Positions 23,464 to 31,224 of a stretch of 31,737 nucleotides of DNA are shown here, piece after piece. The position numbers and the translations under genes are program-made. Each line of letters opens with the position of its first letter. Within the stretch, counting starts at the first letter, position 1. Origin of the DNA: JANXXV01 sp038230275 (lineage in GTDB: Bacteria > Acidobacteriota > Terriglobia > Bryobacterales > Bryobacteraceae); assembly GCA_038230275.1 (NCBI GenBank), contig JBBRNO010000070.1, positions 1 to 31,737 on the forward strand, read 5' to 3'. Under the pieces are notes generated by a model that saw nothing but the letters and a program-made list of their open reading frames with translations, made no database searches and had not been told where the DNA came from.

Positions 23464-23550
23464 TGGTGCGGAGAGGGGGACTTGAACCCCCACGAGATTG
23501 CTCCCGCTAGCACCTCAAGCTAGTGCGTCTGCCAATTCCGCCACCTCCGC
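23464..23550 (-). tRNA. tRNA-Leu (anticodon GAG)
   Basis: The minus strand folds as a class II tRNA with a long variable arm. The acceptor stem GCGGAGG pairs with TCTCCGC (one G-U); A73 and an encoded CCA follow (23464-23466 on the plus strand as TGG). The anticodon stem CTAGC/GCTAG holds the loop TTGAGGT, giving anticodon GAG. The T stem is GGGGG/CCCCC with loop TTCAAGT. It is 87 nt with CCA and lies downstream of secG, a usual place for tRNA-Leu. Confidence 0.96.
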
Positions 23551-23563
23551 AAAGCCGTGGCTA

Positions 23564-23944
23564 CTACTTTTTCTGCTCCGGCATCGGCAAGGGCAACGTC
23601 TGCCCCGGACTCTCCGGCATAACCGGTGCCGCCGTAGCCGGCTTCGGCGCGGTCGCGGGCGTCACCGCCTTCGACTTCGACTGCCGTTCCAACACCGACC
23701 TCGAGGTTCCCGCACTTCTAGTCGTAAAAATCGCCAACGAAAGCGAAGTGACCATAAACAGCGCCGCCGCCACCGTAGTCGCTTTCGACAATACCGTCGC
23801 CGCGCCCCGCGGTCCAAATGCAGTCTGCGAACCCATCCCGCCGAACGCACCGGCCAGATCGGCTGCCTTGCCGCTCTGCAGCAGCACCACAATCACCAGG
23901 AACAGACACACGATGACGTGAAGAATCGTTAACAAAATAACCAT
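23564..23944 (-). CDS. secG: Preprotein translocase subunit SecG
   Basis: The 126-aa protein has two membrane helices (residues 3-24 and about 52-72) with the cytoplasmic loop QSGKAADLAGAFGGMGSQTAFG between them (written here as QSGKAADLAGAFGG and MGSQTAFGPRG), which is the SecG hallmark. It joins SecYE in the inner-membrane translocon and eases SecA cycling. The C-terminal tail is Pro/Ala/Lys-rich and longer than in E. coli. Downstream is tRNA-Leu, in the common secG-leu order. A promoter candidate lies just upstream. Confidence 0.95.
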   Translation of the reverse strand: MVILLTILHVIVCLFLVIVVLLQSGKAADLAGAFGGMGSQTAFGPRGAATVLSKATTVAAALFMVTSLSLAIFTTRSAGTSRSVLERQSKSKAVTPATAPKPATAAPVMPESPGQTLPLPMPEQKK

Positions 23945-23960
23945 ACGGGAATCCCTAACT

Positions 23961-23990
23961 AGTATAGGTTACGCGGCAGGCAGCCCGCAA
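23961..23990 (-). promoter_or_regulatory. Promoter candidate for secG and tRNA-Leu
   Basis: On the minus strand a TTGCGG -35 box (23985-23990), an 18-nt spacer and a TATACT -10 box (23961-23966) precede secG; the start codon is 16 nt after the -10 box. Spacing and sequence fit a sigma70-type promoter. Confidence 0.45.
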
Positions 23991-24007
23991 CGATTCAGGC
24001 GAATTCC

Positions 24008-25183
24008 TCACTTATAAGCCGCAATCCCGGTAACCCGCTCCCCAATCACCAGCGCATGCACGTGGTCGGTCCCTTCATACGTCTTCACCGTTTCCAGATT
24101 GCAAAGGTGCCGCATAATTGGATATTCCTCGGTAATCCCGTTCGCCCCCAGCAGATCCCGGCTCACCCGCGCACAATCCAAAGCGATCGCCACGTTGTTC
24201 CGCTTCAACATCGAAACGTGCGCCGGCTCCAGCTTGCCCAAATCCTTCAACCTTCCGGCATGCAGCGCCAACAACTGCGCTTTCGTGATCTCGGTGATCA
24301 TCCAGGCCAGCTTCTCCTGCACCAGTTGATGGCTGGCAATCGGCTTATCGTCAAACTGCTTCCGGTCTATCGAATACTGCCGGGCCGTCTCATAGCAATC
24401 CATCGCGGCGCCAATCGTACCCCAGCCAATCCCGAACCGCGCCTGCGTCAGGCAAGCCAGCGGAGCCTTCAATCCTTTCGCCAGCGGAAGCACACAGGAA
24501 TCCGGTACCCGGCAATCGGTAAAGGAAAGGCTCGACGTAACCGACGCCCGCATCGACATTTTTCCGTGAATATCAGTTGACGTAAAACCCGCCGTTCCCT
24601 TCTCCACCAGAAACCCCTGAATACCAGCCTCGGTCCGCGCCCATACCACTGCCACCGCTGCAACGGATCCATTCGTGATCCAGGTCTTCTCACCGTTCAG
24701 AATCCAGCCATCGCCGTCTTTCCGCGCTTTGGTCAACATACCGGCGGGGTTTGATCCAAAACCCGGCTCCGTCAGTCCAAAGCAGCCAATCGCCTCTCCG
24801 GACTGCATCTGGGGCAGCCAGCGCTCCTTCTGCGCCTCCGATCCAAAGGTGTAGATCGGATACATCACCAGCGACCCTTGCACCGACGCGAAACTGCGAA
24901 CGCCGGAATCGCACCGCTCCAGTTCCTGCATGATCAACCCATACTCCACTTGGCTCATGCCGGCGCAGCCGTAGCCTTCCAGCGTGGCGCCAAAAAACCC
25001 CAACTCGCCCATCTCTCGGACCGTTTCCATGGGAAATCTGCCTTCGCGGTAACAGTCTTTAATCTGCGGCATCAAACGTTCATCGGTGAATCGGCGTGCG
25101 GTCTGCCTCACTAACAGCTCCTGCTCGCTGAGCTGAGAATCCAGCAACATGTAATCTACGCCGCGAAAGGCCATATAATCCAT
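24008..25183 (-). CDS. Glutaryl-CoA dehydrogenase-like acyl-CoA dehydrogenase
   Basis: The 391-aa flavoprotein matches glutaryl-CoA dehydrogenase along its length: RSFASVQGSLVMYPIY (with the substrate-binding Arg), CFGLTEPGFGSNP, GEKTWITNG, VVWARTE, ARFGIGWGTIGA, LLGANGITEEYPIMRH and the catalytic-Glu segment NLETVKTYEGTDHVHALVIG. The known enzyme oxidises and decarboxylates glutaryl-CoA to crotonyl-CoA in lysine/tryptophan breakdown, passing electrons to ETF. The usual H-G-S-D-P turn is F-G-S-N-P here, and no pathway partners are close, so the acyl substrate is not certain. ATG 25183, 25174 and 25150 are all possible starts; 25150 begins just before the conserved N-terminal helix. Confidence 0.88.
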   Translation of the reverse strand: MDYMAFRGVDYMLLDSQLSEQELLVRQTARRFTDERLMPQIKDCYREGRFPMETVREMGELGFFGATLEGYGCAGMSQVEYGLIMQELERCDSGVRSFASVQGSLVMYPIYTFGSEAQKERWLPQMQSGEAIGCFGLTEPGFGSNPAGMLTKARKDGDGWILNGEKTWITNGSVAAVAVVWARTEAGIQGFLVEKGTAGFTSTDIHGKMSMRASVTSSLSFTDCRVPDSCVLPLAKGLKAPLACLTQARFGIGWGTIGAAMDCYETARQYSIDRKQFDDKPIASHQLVQEKLAWMITEITKAQLLALHAGRLKDLGKLEPAHVSMLKRNNVAIALDCARVSRDLLGANGITEEYPIMRHLCNLETVKTYEGTDHVHALVIGERVTGIAAYK

Positions 25184-25267
25184 GGTAACAATGGATCAAC
25201 CATGTTGAATCCACAAGCGAATCCATAAGTGATACAACTATTACCCAGGTGGAAAGCTATTAGCCTA

Positions 25268-25273
25268 TATACT
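25268..25273 (+). promoter_or_regulatory. TATACT -10 box 10 nt before the GT4 start
   Basis: TATACT at 25268-25273 lies 10 nt before ATG 25284, so transcription would begin about 3 nt upstream of the start codon. There is no ribosome site between, so this would be a nearly leaderless message. No good -35 box was found. Confidence 0.35.
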
Positions 25274-25283
25274 GGTATCGTGC

Positions 25284-26447
25284 ATGCGCTTTTCTGTTGA
25301 CGCTCACGCCATAGGCCAGCACTTAACGGGGAACGAAGTTTACATCCGCAATCTCATGGGTGGGTTTGCGGGATTAGACCAATCGTCCGAATTTATCGCC
25401 TACCTCTCCGCGAACGAACGCGACGCGGCAGCCGGGGTGCCAGCCCGTTTTGTGCGACGGCATGTGTCGAACAATTCGTTCGTTCGTCTAGGCTTCGACC
25501 TCCCGCGCCAATTGAGGCGGGACCGGCCGGATTTGCTGCATGTCCAATACACCGCCCCATTAAACTGCTCCGTGCCCGTAGTTGCCAGCGTTCATGACGT
25601 TAGCTTCCTGGAACACCCCGAATATTTCCCCTGGCTGCGCACCATGCAATTGCGCATCACCGTGGAGCGCACCGTCCGGTCGGCCGCGAAGGTCATCACC
25701 CCAAGCGAGTTTTCCCGGCGCGCCATCGCCAAGGCTTACTCCCTCGACGATTCCAAAATTGAGGCCGTGCCCATCGCCGTTTCCTCCGCCTTCCACCCCA
25801 TCTCACGCGAATTGGCCATCGGGAAAGTCAAAGCCCGCTTCCGCATCCCGGCGCCGTTCATTCTGACGGTAGGCGATCTACAACCGCGCAAAAATCAGAT
25901 CGGCCTGATTCACGCCTTTGAAGCCCTCATTAAATCGAACCCCAACCTCACGCACCATCTCGCCATCGTCGGCCAGAAAACCTGGTACGCGGATCATGTA
26001 GTCAAGGCCGCGAAGTCTTCTGCTGTATCCAGCCGCATCCACTTCACCGAATTCGTTTCCGATGAGGAACTGCTTCATCTCTACAACGCTTGCGAAGTGT
26101 TTGTGTTCCCGTCGTTTTATGAAGGGTTCGGATTACCGATTCTGGAAGCGATGGCCTGCGCCCGGGCCGTGGCGTGTTCCAACAGCTCCGCCATGCCGGA
26201 GGTGGCAAACGCCGCCGCCCTTCTTTTCGCCCCCGAATCCACTGAACAAATGACGCGCGCCATCCGCGACATCCTATTAGATGCGGAATTACGTGGAAGA
26301 ATGGAGCGATTGGCGCAGCATCGTGCGTCATTATTTACATGGGAACGAACAGCCCGCAAAACATTGGAAATTTATTACGAAATCGCCGGCCGGAAAGAAT
26401 CGCCCGTACGGCAAAAGGTGAAGCCCATCTCCATCGTGCGGCCATGA
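25284..26447 (+). CDS. Glycosyltransferase family 4
   Basis: The 387-aa protein has the GT-B two-domain fold of GT4 retaining enzymes. The N-terminal domain starts RFSVDAHAIGQHLTGNEVYI and the C-terminal domain has PFILTVGDLQPRKN, the GxxxRKN entry to the donor site. The E-x7-E motif is Glu 280 and Glu 288 in FYEGFGLPILEAM. It adds a sugar from a nucleotide donor during surface-glycan assembly; sugar and acceptor are unknown. It is the first gene of a plus-strand cluster, followed with ATGA overlap by a DUF3108-like gene, then a glycosyltransferase-methyltransferase fusion and an ABC-2 permease. Confidence 0.93.
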   Translation: MRFSVDAHAIGQHLTGNEVYIRNLMGGFAGLDQSSEFIAYLSANERDAAAGVPARFVRRHVSNNSFVRLGFDLPRQLRRDRPDLLHVQYTAPLNCSVPVVASVHDVSFLEHPEYFPWLRTMQLRITVERTVRSAAKVITPSEFSRRAIAKAYSLDDSKIEAVPIAVSSAFHPISRELAIGKVKARFRIPAPFILTVGDLQPRKNQIGLIHAFEALIKSNPNLTHHLAIVGQKTWYADHVVKAAKSSAVSSRIHFTEFVSDEELLHLYNACEVFVFPSFYEGFGLPILEAMACARAVACSNSSAMPEVANAAALLFAPESTEQMTRAIRDILLDAELRGRMERLAQHRASLFTWERTARKTLEIYYEIAGRKESPVRQKVKPISIVRP

Positions 26448-27172
26448 GATACCTGGCTCTGCTTTCGCTTACCGTAAGCCTCTACGGCCAAGCCGCGTTA
26501 ACCGCGGAGTTGCGTGGCGCAGCGGCGGAAGAGAAGAAGGTGGCGCAGAGCGAAACTCTGCGCTACAGCATCAATTGGCCCAGCGGCCTCAGTCTCGGCG
26601 AAGGCCAGCTCTCCTCCACCCGCACCAAGACCTCAGCCGGAGATCGCTGGGAATTCACCCTGAATCTGGAGGCGGCCATCCCTGGCTTCCCGGTGCAGGA
26701 AACCATCTCATCCAAGGCCAGCGCAGGTTACTGCAGCACGGATCTGGAAAAGAATTCGGTCCGGGGAAAGAAGACTTCCAAGGAAAGTACCTCCTTCGAC
26801 GCGGTGAAAATGTCCGCCACCAGGACCACGCTGAATGGAGGCGGCAAGTCCGATACCTCCATTCCCGCCTGCGCTAAGGACGCCCTGGCCTATATCTTCT
26901 TTCTCCGCCGCGAACTAGGGCAGGGGCGCCTCCCCATTATGCAGAAGGCATACTACGGGGCCGCCTACGATACGCGGGTGCAGTTCATGGGGACACAGAT
27001 GATCCGCATCGGCGACTCGCAAATGGATACCGATCGCATCCTGACAACCATCAAAGGTCCCGCATCTGAGAACACCATCGAGATCTTCTTCGCTCGCGAC
27101 GCCATCCGTACGCCAGTGCTGGTAAAGGTGCCGCTGCCGATGGGAAAATTCAGTATGGAGATCATCCGCTAA
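26444..27172 (+). CDS. Secreted DUF3108-like protein
   Basis: The 242-aa protein has a signal peptide (YLALLSLTVSLYGQAA). It is beta-rich with the pattern of DUF3108 proteins: ETLRYSINWPSGLSLGEGQL, WEFTLNLEAAIPGF, YCSTDLEKNSVRGKK, CAKDALAYIFFLRRE, and a late IEIFFARDAIRTPVLVKVPLPMG split here as IEIFFARDAIRTP and VLVKVPLPMG. In other bacteria these periplasmic proteins are of unclear role. ATG 26444 overlaps the stop of the glycosyltransferase gene (ATGA) and its stop is 2 nt before the next start, so it is tightly co-translated with glycan genes. Confidence 0.85.
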   Translation: MRYLALLSLTVSLYGQAALTAELRGAAAEEKKVAQSETLRYSINWPSGLSLGEGQLSSTRTKTSAGDRWEFTLNLEAAIPGFPVQETISSKASAGYCSTDLEKNSVRGKKTSKESTSFDAVKMSATRTTLNGGGKSDTSIPACAKDALAYIFFLRRELGQGRLPIMQKAYYGAAYDTRVQFMGTQMIRIGDSQMDTDRILTTIKGPASENTIEIFFARDAIRTPVLVKVPLPMGKFSMEIIR

Positions 27173-27174
27173 CC

Positions 27175-29163
27175 ATGCGGCTGGCTTTCTTCTCTCCCCT
27201 GCCGCCTGTGAAGAGCGGCATCGCCGACTATTCCGCTGCCTTGCTCGATTCCTTGCAAAAGCGGGCCGAGGTCTCGGTGTTCACCGCCGCCGCGGCTCCC
27301 TCTGATCTTTCCCGATTCGACGTGGCGCTCTACCAGATCGGCAATAACCCGCATCATTCGTTTGTCTATGACCAAGCCATGCAAACACCCGGGGTCGTGG
27401 TGCTGCATGAGGCGAACCTGCACCACCTGATTGCCGACGTCACCATTCGCCGGGGCGATTGGGACGCCTATCTGCAAGAGGTGGAATTCGACGGCGGCTC
27501 GCAGGCATTGAATTACGCATTGAACCACGTCAGAACCTTGGAACGCGGGCCCGATTATGAAGGAGTGCCCATGTTGCGGCGCATCCTGAGTGCGTCAAAG
27601 GGCGTCATCGTTCACAGCCATTGCGTGGAACAGGCCGTGCGGGATGCCGGCTTCCACGGTCCAGTCGCCGTAATTCCCCACGGCGCCTGGCTGCCCGATA
27701 CCGAAGGATCGCTCTACCGCCGGCGCTTGGGAATAGATCCGGCCACACCGTTGATCGGAATCTTCGGTTTCTTGAAACCATACAAGCGAATCGCCGAATC
27801 GCTCCGTGCCTTCCGCCGCTTGCTGAAGGTGCAACCTAACGTGAAGATGATCCTGGTGGGTGAGGCTCATCCAGAGCTTTCGCTGCAGTCGCTGATCCAA
27901 TCTCTCGGACTCGCAGCCAGTGTACGCGTTATCGGATTCACACCCATAGAGGATTTCGTCGGCTACCTGGCGGCGTGCGACATCATTCTCAATTTGCGCT
28001 TCCCCACCGTTGGCGAAAGCTCGGGAACGCTGCTCCGCTCGCTGGGACTTGGAAAGGCCGTAGTCGTCTCCAATATCGGTTCCTTCGCCGAATACCCGGA
28101 TAGCGTCTGCCTGAAGGTACCGGTGGATTCCACGGAAGAAGATACCCTTTTCGAATATCTCAATCTTCTCGTCACCCGTCCTGATCTGCGCCAGGCCATG
28201 GGCCAACAGGCGCGCGATTGGGTGCGCCGGGAGTGCAACTGGAATCTGGTGGCCGAACGCTATACAAGCTTCTTGCAGTCGGTAGTCGCAGGCACCGAAT
28301 GGCGCCCCTCTTCCAACGTGATGAAGACTGCGGCAGCGCCCGTTCCGGACGCCACGCCATCGCCGGTGGTAGAGGCGGAATATGTCGTCAGCTGGGCCGC
28401 GGATCCAGGCGCGCGGGAATACATCAAAACGCATATCACGCGCCTCTCCAAAACGCTGCAGATCACACCGCCCGGCACCGCGGAAGACAGCATTCTGGAA
28501 ATGGGCGCGTACCTGCAAATCACACCCTCGCTCAAGACGAAGCTCGGTTACGGCGAAGTGCGCGGATGCTATTACGGCCCCGCCGGAACCGTGGCGCACC
28601 GCATTGTTGAATCCGAGTTGGGAGATCGCTTCGAATGCGATATCGATCTGTTCGATGCCGAGAAAGACAAATTCCCCTACCCGAGTGAACACTTCAGCAC
28701 GGTGCTTTGCTGCGAACTGATTGAACATCTCCCCGGCGACCCGATGCACATGATGGCTGAAATCAATCGCATTCTCAAGCCCGGCGGACACCTGGTTCTA
28801 ACCACCCCGAACATCGTCTCCCTGCGCGCCTTATCGGCGGTATTGCTGGGTTACCATCCGGGCTTTTTCCCGGCCTATCTTCGACCCGGCGAACCCGGGC
28901 AAGAGGTGGATGCCCGCCATAATCGCGAATATGCGCCGCGTGAAATTGCGGACCTGATGGCGGACGCCGGCTTTGAAGTCACGTTGCTGGAAACCGGCGA
29001 GTTTCTGGATGAACCGAAACCGGAGCATCATTGGGTGCGCTACATTCTGGAGCAGTGCCAATGCCCAACCGACCTGCGAGGCGACGGTATCTTCGCAGTG
29101 GGCATAAAACGAGGCCCCATCCGACAGCGCTTTCCCAAGTGGCTCTATTGCGGGAAGGATTGA
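27175..29163 (+). CDS. Fusion: GT4 glycosyltransferase plus class I methyltransferase
   Basis: The 662-aa protein has two enzyme parts. Residues 1-370 are a GT4 glycosyltransferase: LAFFSPLPPVKSGIADYSAA at the N terminus, then LIGIFGFLKPYKR and the donor-site region VGESSGTLLRSLGLGKAVV, with the motif Glu in GESSG. Residues about 400-620 are a SAM methyltransferase: ILEMGAYLQI (motif I-like), FSTVLCCELIEHLPGDP and LKPGGHLVLTTPNIVSL. The product may transfer a sugar and methylate it, or cap a growing glycan chain. Motif I is degenerate (EMGAY instead of DxGxGxG), so SAM binding is not certain. It lies in the surface-glycan operon. Confidence 0.9.
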   Translation: MRLAFFSPLPPVKSGIADYSAALLDSLQKRAEVSVFTAAAAPSDLSRFDVALYQIGNNPHHSFVYDQAMQTPGVVVLHEANLHHLIADVTIRRGDWDAYLQEVEFDGGSQALNYALNHVRTLERGPDYEGVPMLRRILSASKGVIVHSHCVEQAVRDAGFHGPVAVIPHGAWLPDTEGSLYRRRLGIDPATPLIGIFGFLKPYKRIAESLRAFRRLLKVQPNVKMILVGEAHPELSLQSLIQSLGLAASVRVIGFTPIEDFVGYLAACDIILNLRFPTVGESSGTLLRSLGLGKAVVVSNIGSFAEYPDSVCLKVPVDSTEEDTLFEYLNLLVTRPDLRQAMGQQARDWVRRECNWNLVAERYTSFLQSVVAGTEWRPSSNVMKTAAAPVPDATPSPVVEAEYVVSWAADPGAREYIKTHITRLSKTLQITPPGTAEDSILEMGAYLQITPSLKTKLGYGEVRGCYYGPAGTVAHRIVESELGDRFECDIDLFDAEKDKFPYPSEHFSTVLCCELIEHLPGDPMHMMAEINRILKPGGHLVLTTPNIVSLRALSAVLLGYHPGFFPAYLRPGEPGQEVDARHNREYAPREIADLMADAGFEVTLLETGEFLDEPKPEHHWVRYILEQCQCPTDLRGDGIFAVGIKRGPIRQRFPKWLYCGKD

Positions 29164-29167
29164 ATCC

Positions 29168-30397
29168 TTGAGCGTCGCCTATTTGAATCCGCGCTTCGAT
29201 CTTGACGAAGAGGCGCGCTCCATCGTGGCAAATTTCCGCATCGTCAATCAGTCCAATCGCACCTGGCGACGCGCCGAAGGGTACTCACTGGGATGGCAGA
29301 TTTTCGATCCCGAAACCGGCACATTTATCGCGGAAGGGGACTGGCTGCCCCTGAGTAAGGATCTGGCTCCGGCCGAGACCGAAGCGGTGGAAGTCCGCGT
29401 AACCCTACCGCCGGAACGCGGCCACTACCACGTCTACATATCACCCATTCACGCCGGCGAAGGCTGGTTCTATCAACGCGGCGCCACATTTCTGCTGGTG
29501 GATGCATTTGTGGAAGGCGGCAGGGCGCAATTGACTGAGGCAGTCGCCACCACGCTCAGCTCCTTGCGCCGCCGCAATCTGCGTCGCGCTTTCGGCAAGG
29601 CATTCACTGTGCCGTGGATCAGCATCTGGACCAATCGCGCGCTCATCCGTTCCATGGTGCGCCGCGACATCATGGCGCGCTATCGCGGCAGCTTCGGCGA
29701 CGTGTTGTGGACCATCCTGAATCCACTGCTGCTGATGGCGACATACTTCTTCGTCTTCGGCGTGGTGCTGAAGGCGAGAATCGGCCCCGACGACAGCCGC
29801 ACCGGCTTCGCTCTTTACCTTCTGGCCGGAATGCTGCCGTGGCTGCCGTTCGCCGAGGCCGTGGGCCGCGCGCCGCAATGCATTCTGGAGCACCGGAACT
29901 TCGTCAAGAAACTGGTGTTCCCGGTGGAAACGCTGCCCGTCAATCAGGTGTTCGCCGGTCTGGTTACGGAGGTATTCACGCTAGTCGTATTCCTGATTGC
30001 GATGCTGCTAGCACGCGGCACCGTGCCGCCTACCGTGATGTGGCTGCCAGTGCTGCTGATCCCTCAGTTGCTGCTCACGCTCGGCTTCAGTTGGTTTCTG
30101 TCGGCTCTGGGTGTCTACATGCGGGACCTGGGCCAGATCATCGGCTTCCTGATCATGCTGTTGTTCTACATGACGCCTATCTGTTACGCCGAAAACGCGC
30201 TGCCCGCCGGAGCCGCGGCCATCCTCACCAAGAATCCGATCTTCACTTTGGTTCACGGCTACCGCCAAATCTTCCTCGAAGGCCGCGCGCCGGATTTTCA
30301 CTCCATGTGGAAGCTCTGGCTGCTTTCGGCAGCCATCTGCATTGCCGGCCACGCGTGGTTCTATAAATTGCGGAAGAGCTTTGCGGACGTCGTATAG
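29168..30397 (+). CDS. ABC-2 polysaccharide export permease with N-terminal beta-sandwich
   Basis: The 409-aa protein has an N-terminal domain of about 115 residues (FRIVNQSNRTWRRAEGYSLG, PLSKDLAPAETEAVEV, LPPERGHYHVYISP, EGWFYQRG) with the strand pattern of the glycan-binding domain seen at the C terminus of some Wzt ATPases. The rest is an ABC-2 permease: WTNRALIRSMVRRDIMARYRG, GMLPWLPFAEAVGRA, HRNFVKKLVFPVETLPVNQV and six membrane helices. It would export a lipid-linked polysaccharide with an ATPase. No ATPase gene is in the window. TTG 29168 is preceded by AAGGA, and the gene starts 4 nt after the upstream stop. Confidence 0.85.
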   Translation: MSVAYLNPRFDLDEEARSIVANFRIVNQSNRTWRRAEGYSLGWQIFDPETGTFIAEGDWLPLSKDLAPAETEAVEVRVTLPPERGHYHVYISPIHAGEGWFYQRGATFLLVDAFVEGGRAQLTEAVATTLSSLRRRNLRRAFGKAFTVPWISIWTNRALIRSMVRRDIMARYRGSFGDVLWTILNPLLLMATYFFVFGVVLKARIGPDDSRTGFALYLLAGMLPWLPFAEAVGRAPQCILEHRNFVKKLVFPVETLPVNQVFAGLVTEVFTLVVFLIAMLLARGTVPPTVMWLPVLLIPQLLLTLGFSWFLSALGVYMRDLGQIIGFLIMLLFYMTPICYAENALPAGAAAILTKNPIFTLVHGYRQIFLEGRAPDFHSMWKLWLLSAAICIAGHAWFYKLRKSFADVV

Positions 30398-30405
30398 TTG
30401 GTACA

Positions 30406-31197
30406 TTGGATCTCGAAAAGACACTGCTGCATAAAGTAGGCGAGGCAGTCACGCGCTTCAAGATGATTCGCGAAGGCGACCGCGTCGCCGTAGGTCTGTC
30501 TGGCGGAAAGGACTCCGTCACTTTGCTGGAAGCCCTCATCCTGCTGCAGAAGCGCGCCCCCATCCACTTCACCGTTTGCGCCTTCACCGTGGAGCAAGGG
30601 AAGTTCCTGCGTCCCATTGCACCCTTCGGCGAATATCTGAAAAGCCGCGGCGTGGATTGGACTTACAAAACCGACGGACCTTCGCTTCGCTTGATTGATG
30701 AGGCGCCCGATCACGGTTGCGACATGTGCAGCCGCTTCCGGCGGCGCGCGGTTTACGAAATCGCCCGCGGGCTGGGCGCCAACGTAATCGCTTTCGGCCA
30801 CACTGCCGACGACTTCTGCGAATCGTTTCTCCGGAACGCCATGTTTACCGGGCGCATCAGTGCCCTGCCCGCAGTCACGTATTCCCGCAAGAAGGACTTC
30901 CGTCTGATCCGCCCGTTGGTCTATGTGAACGAGCAAATCACCACGGCCTACGCAGCCTCGCTCAGCGCTCCCGTCATCCCCTGCGGTTGTTCGCAAAAGA
31001 CCGGCACGGTTCGCCGGACGCTGCGTGACATTTTCCGGGATCTTGAGAAAGAGCATCCCCATATCCAAGAGAACATCCTGTCTGCCTTGGGCAACATCCA
31101 GCCACAGCGATTGCTCGACACGCGGTATCTGGACCTGGACGAAGGCGACGAACAGCAGTCTTCTACCGAACTCTTCCCCGTCTTGACCGAAGCGTAG
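30406..31197 (+). CDS. ttcA: tRNA 2-thiocytidine biosynthesis protein TtcA
   Basis: The 263-aa protein has the PP-loop SGGKDS (residues 32-37), which activates the tRNA base with ATP, and the cysteines of the TtcA Fe-S cluster: CDMC at 105-108 and a further Cys in IPCGCSQKTG (193/195). HTADDFCESFLRN and RPLVYVNEQIT are also typical. TtcA puts sulfur on cytidine 32 of some tRNAs. TTG 30406 begins 8 nt after the permease stop; no other in-frame start precedes the conserved N-terminal helix. It may be read through from the glycan operon, but its function is unrelated. Confidence 0.94.
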   Translation: MDLEKTLLHKVGEAVTRFKMIREGDRVAVGLSGGKDSVTLLEALILLQKRAPIHFTVCAFTVEQGKFLRPIAPFGEYLKSRGVDWTYKTDGPSLRLIDEAPDHGCDMCSRFRRRAVYEIARGLGANVIAFGHTADDFCESFLRNAMFTGRISALPAVTYSRKKDFRLIRPLVYVNEQITTAYAASLSAPVIPCGCSQKTGTVRRTLRDIFRDLEKEHPHIQENILSALGNIQPQRLLDTRYLDLDEGDEQQSSTELFPVLTEA

Positions 31198-31211
31198 ACC
31201 GCCGGCCGTTA

Positions 31212-31217
31212 TATACT
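31212..31217 (+). promoter_or_regulatory. TATACT -10 box 7 nt before the uxuA-like start
   Basis: TATACT at 31212-31217 is followed by 7 nt and then ATG 31225, so transcription would begin at or next to the start codon. No ribosome site is present. A TTGACC lies at 31183-31188, but its 23-nt spacing is too long for a standard promoter. Confidence 0.38.
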
Positions 31218-31224
31218 GGCCAGC

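Noticed and set aside
8709..26284. Exact 15-nt match CATCCTATTAGATGC at about 8709 and 26270
   Set aside because: A match of this length is expected about by chance in a window of this size, and the second copy lies within normal coding sequence of the GT4 gene.
27595..28791. 398-codon minus-strand frame opposite the glycosyltransferase-methyltransferase fusion
   Set aside because: Antisense shadow of a gene with clear domain motifs; no recognisable family in the translation.
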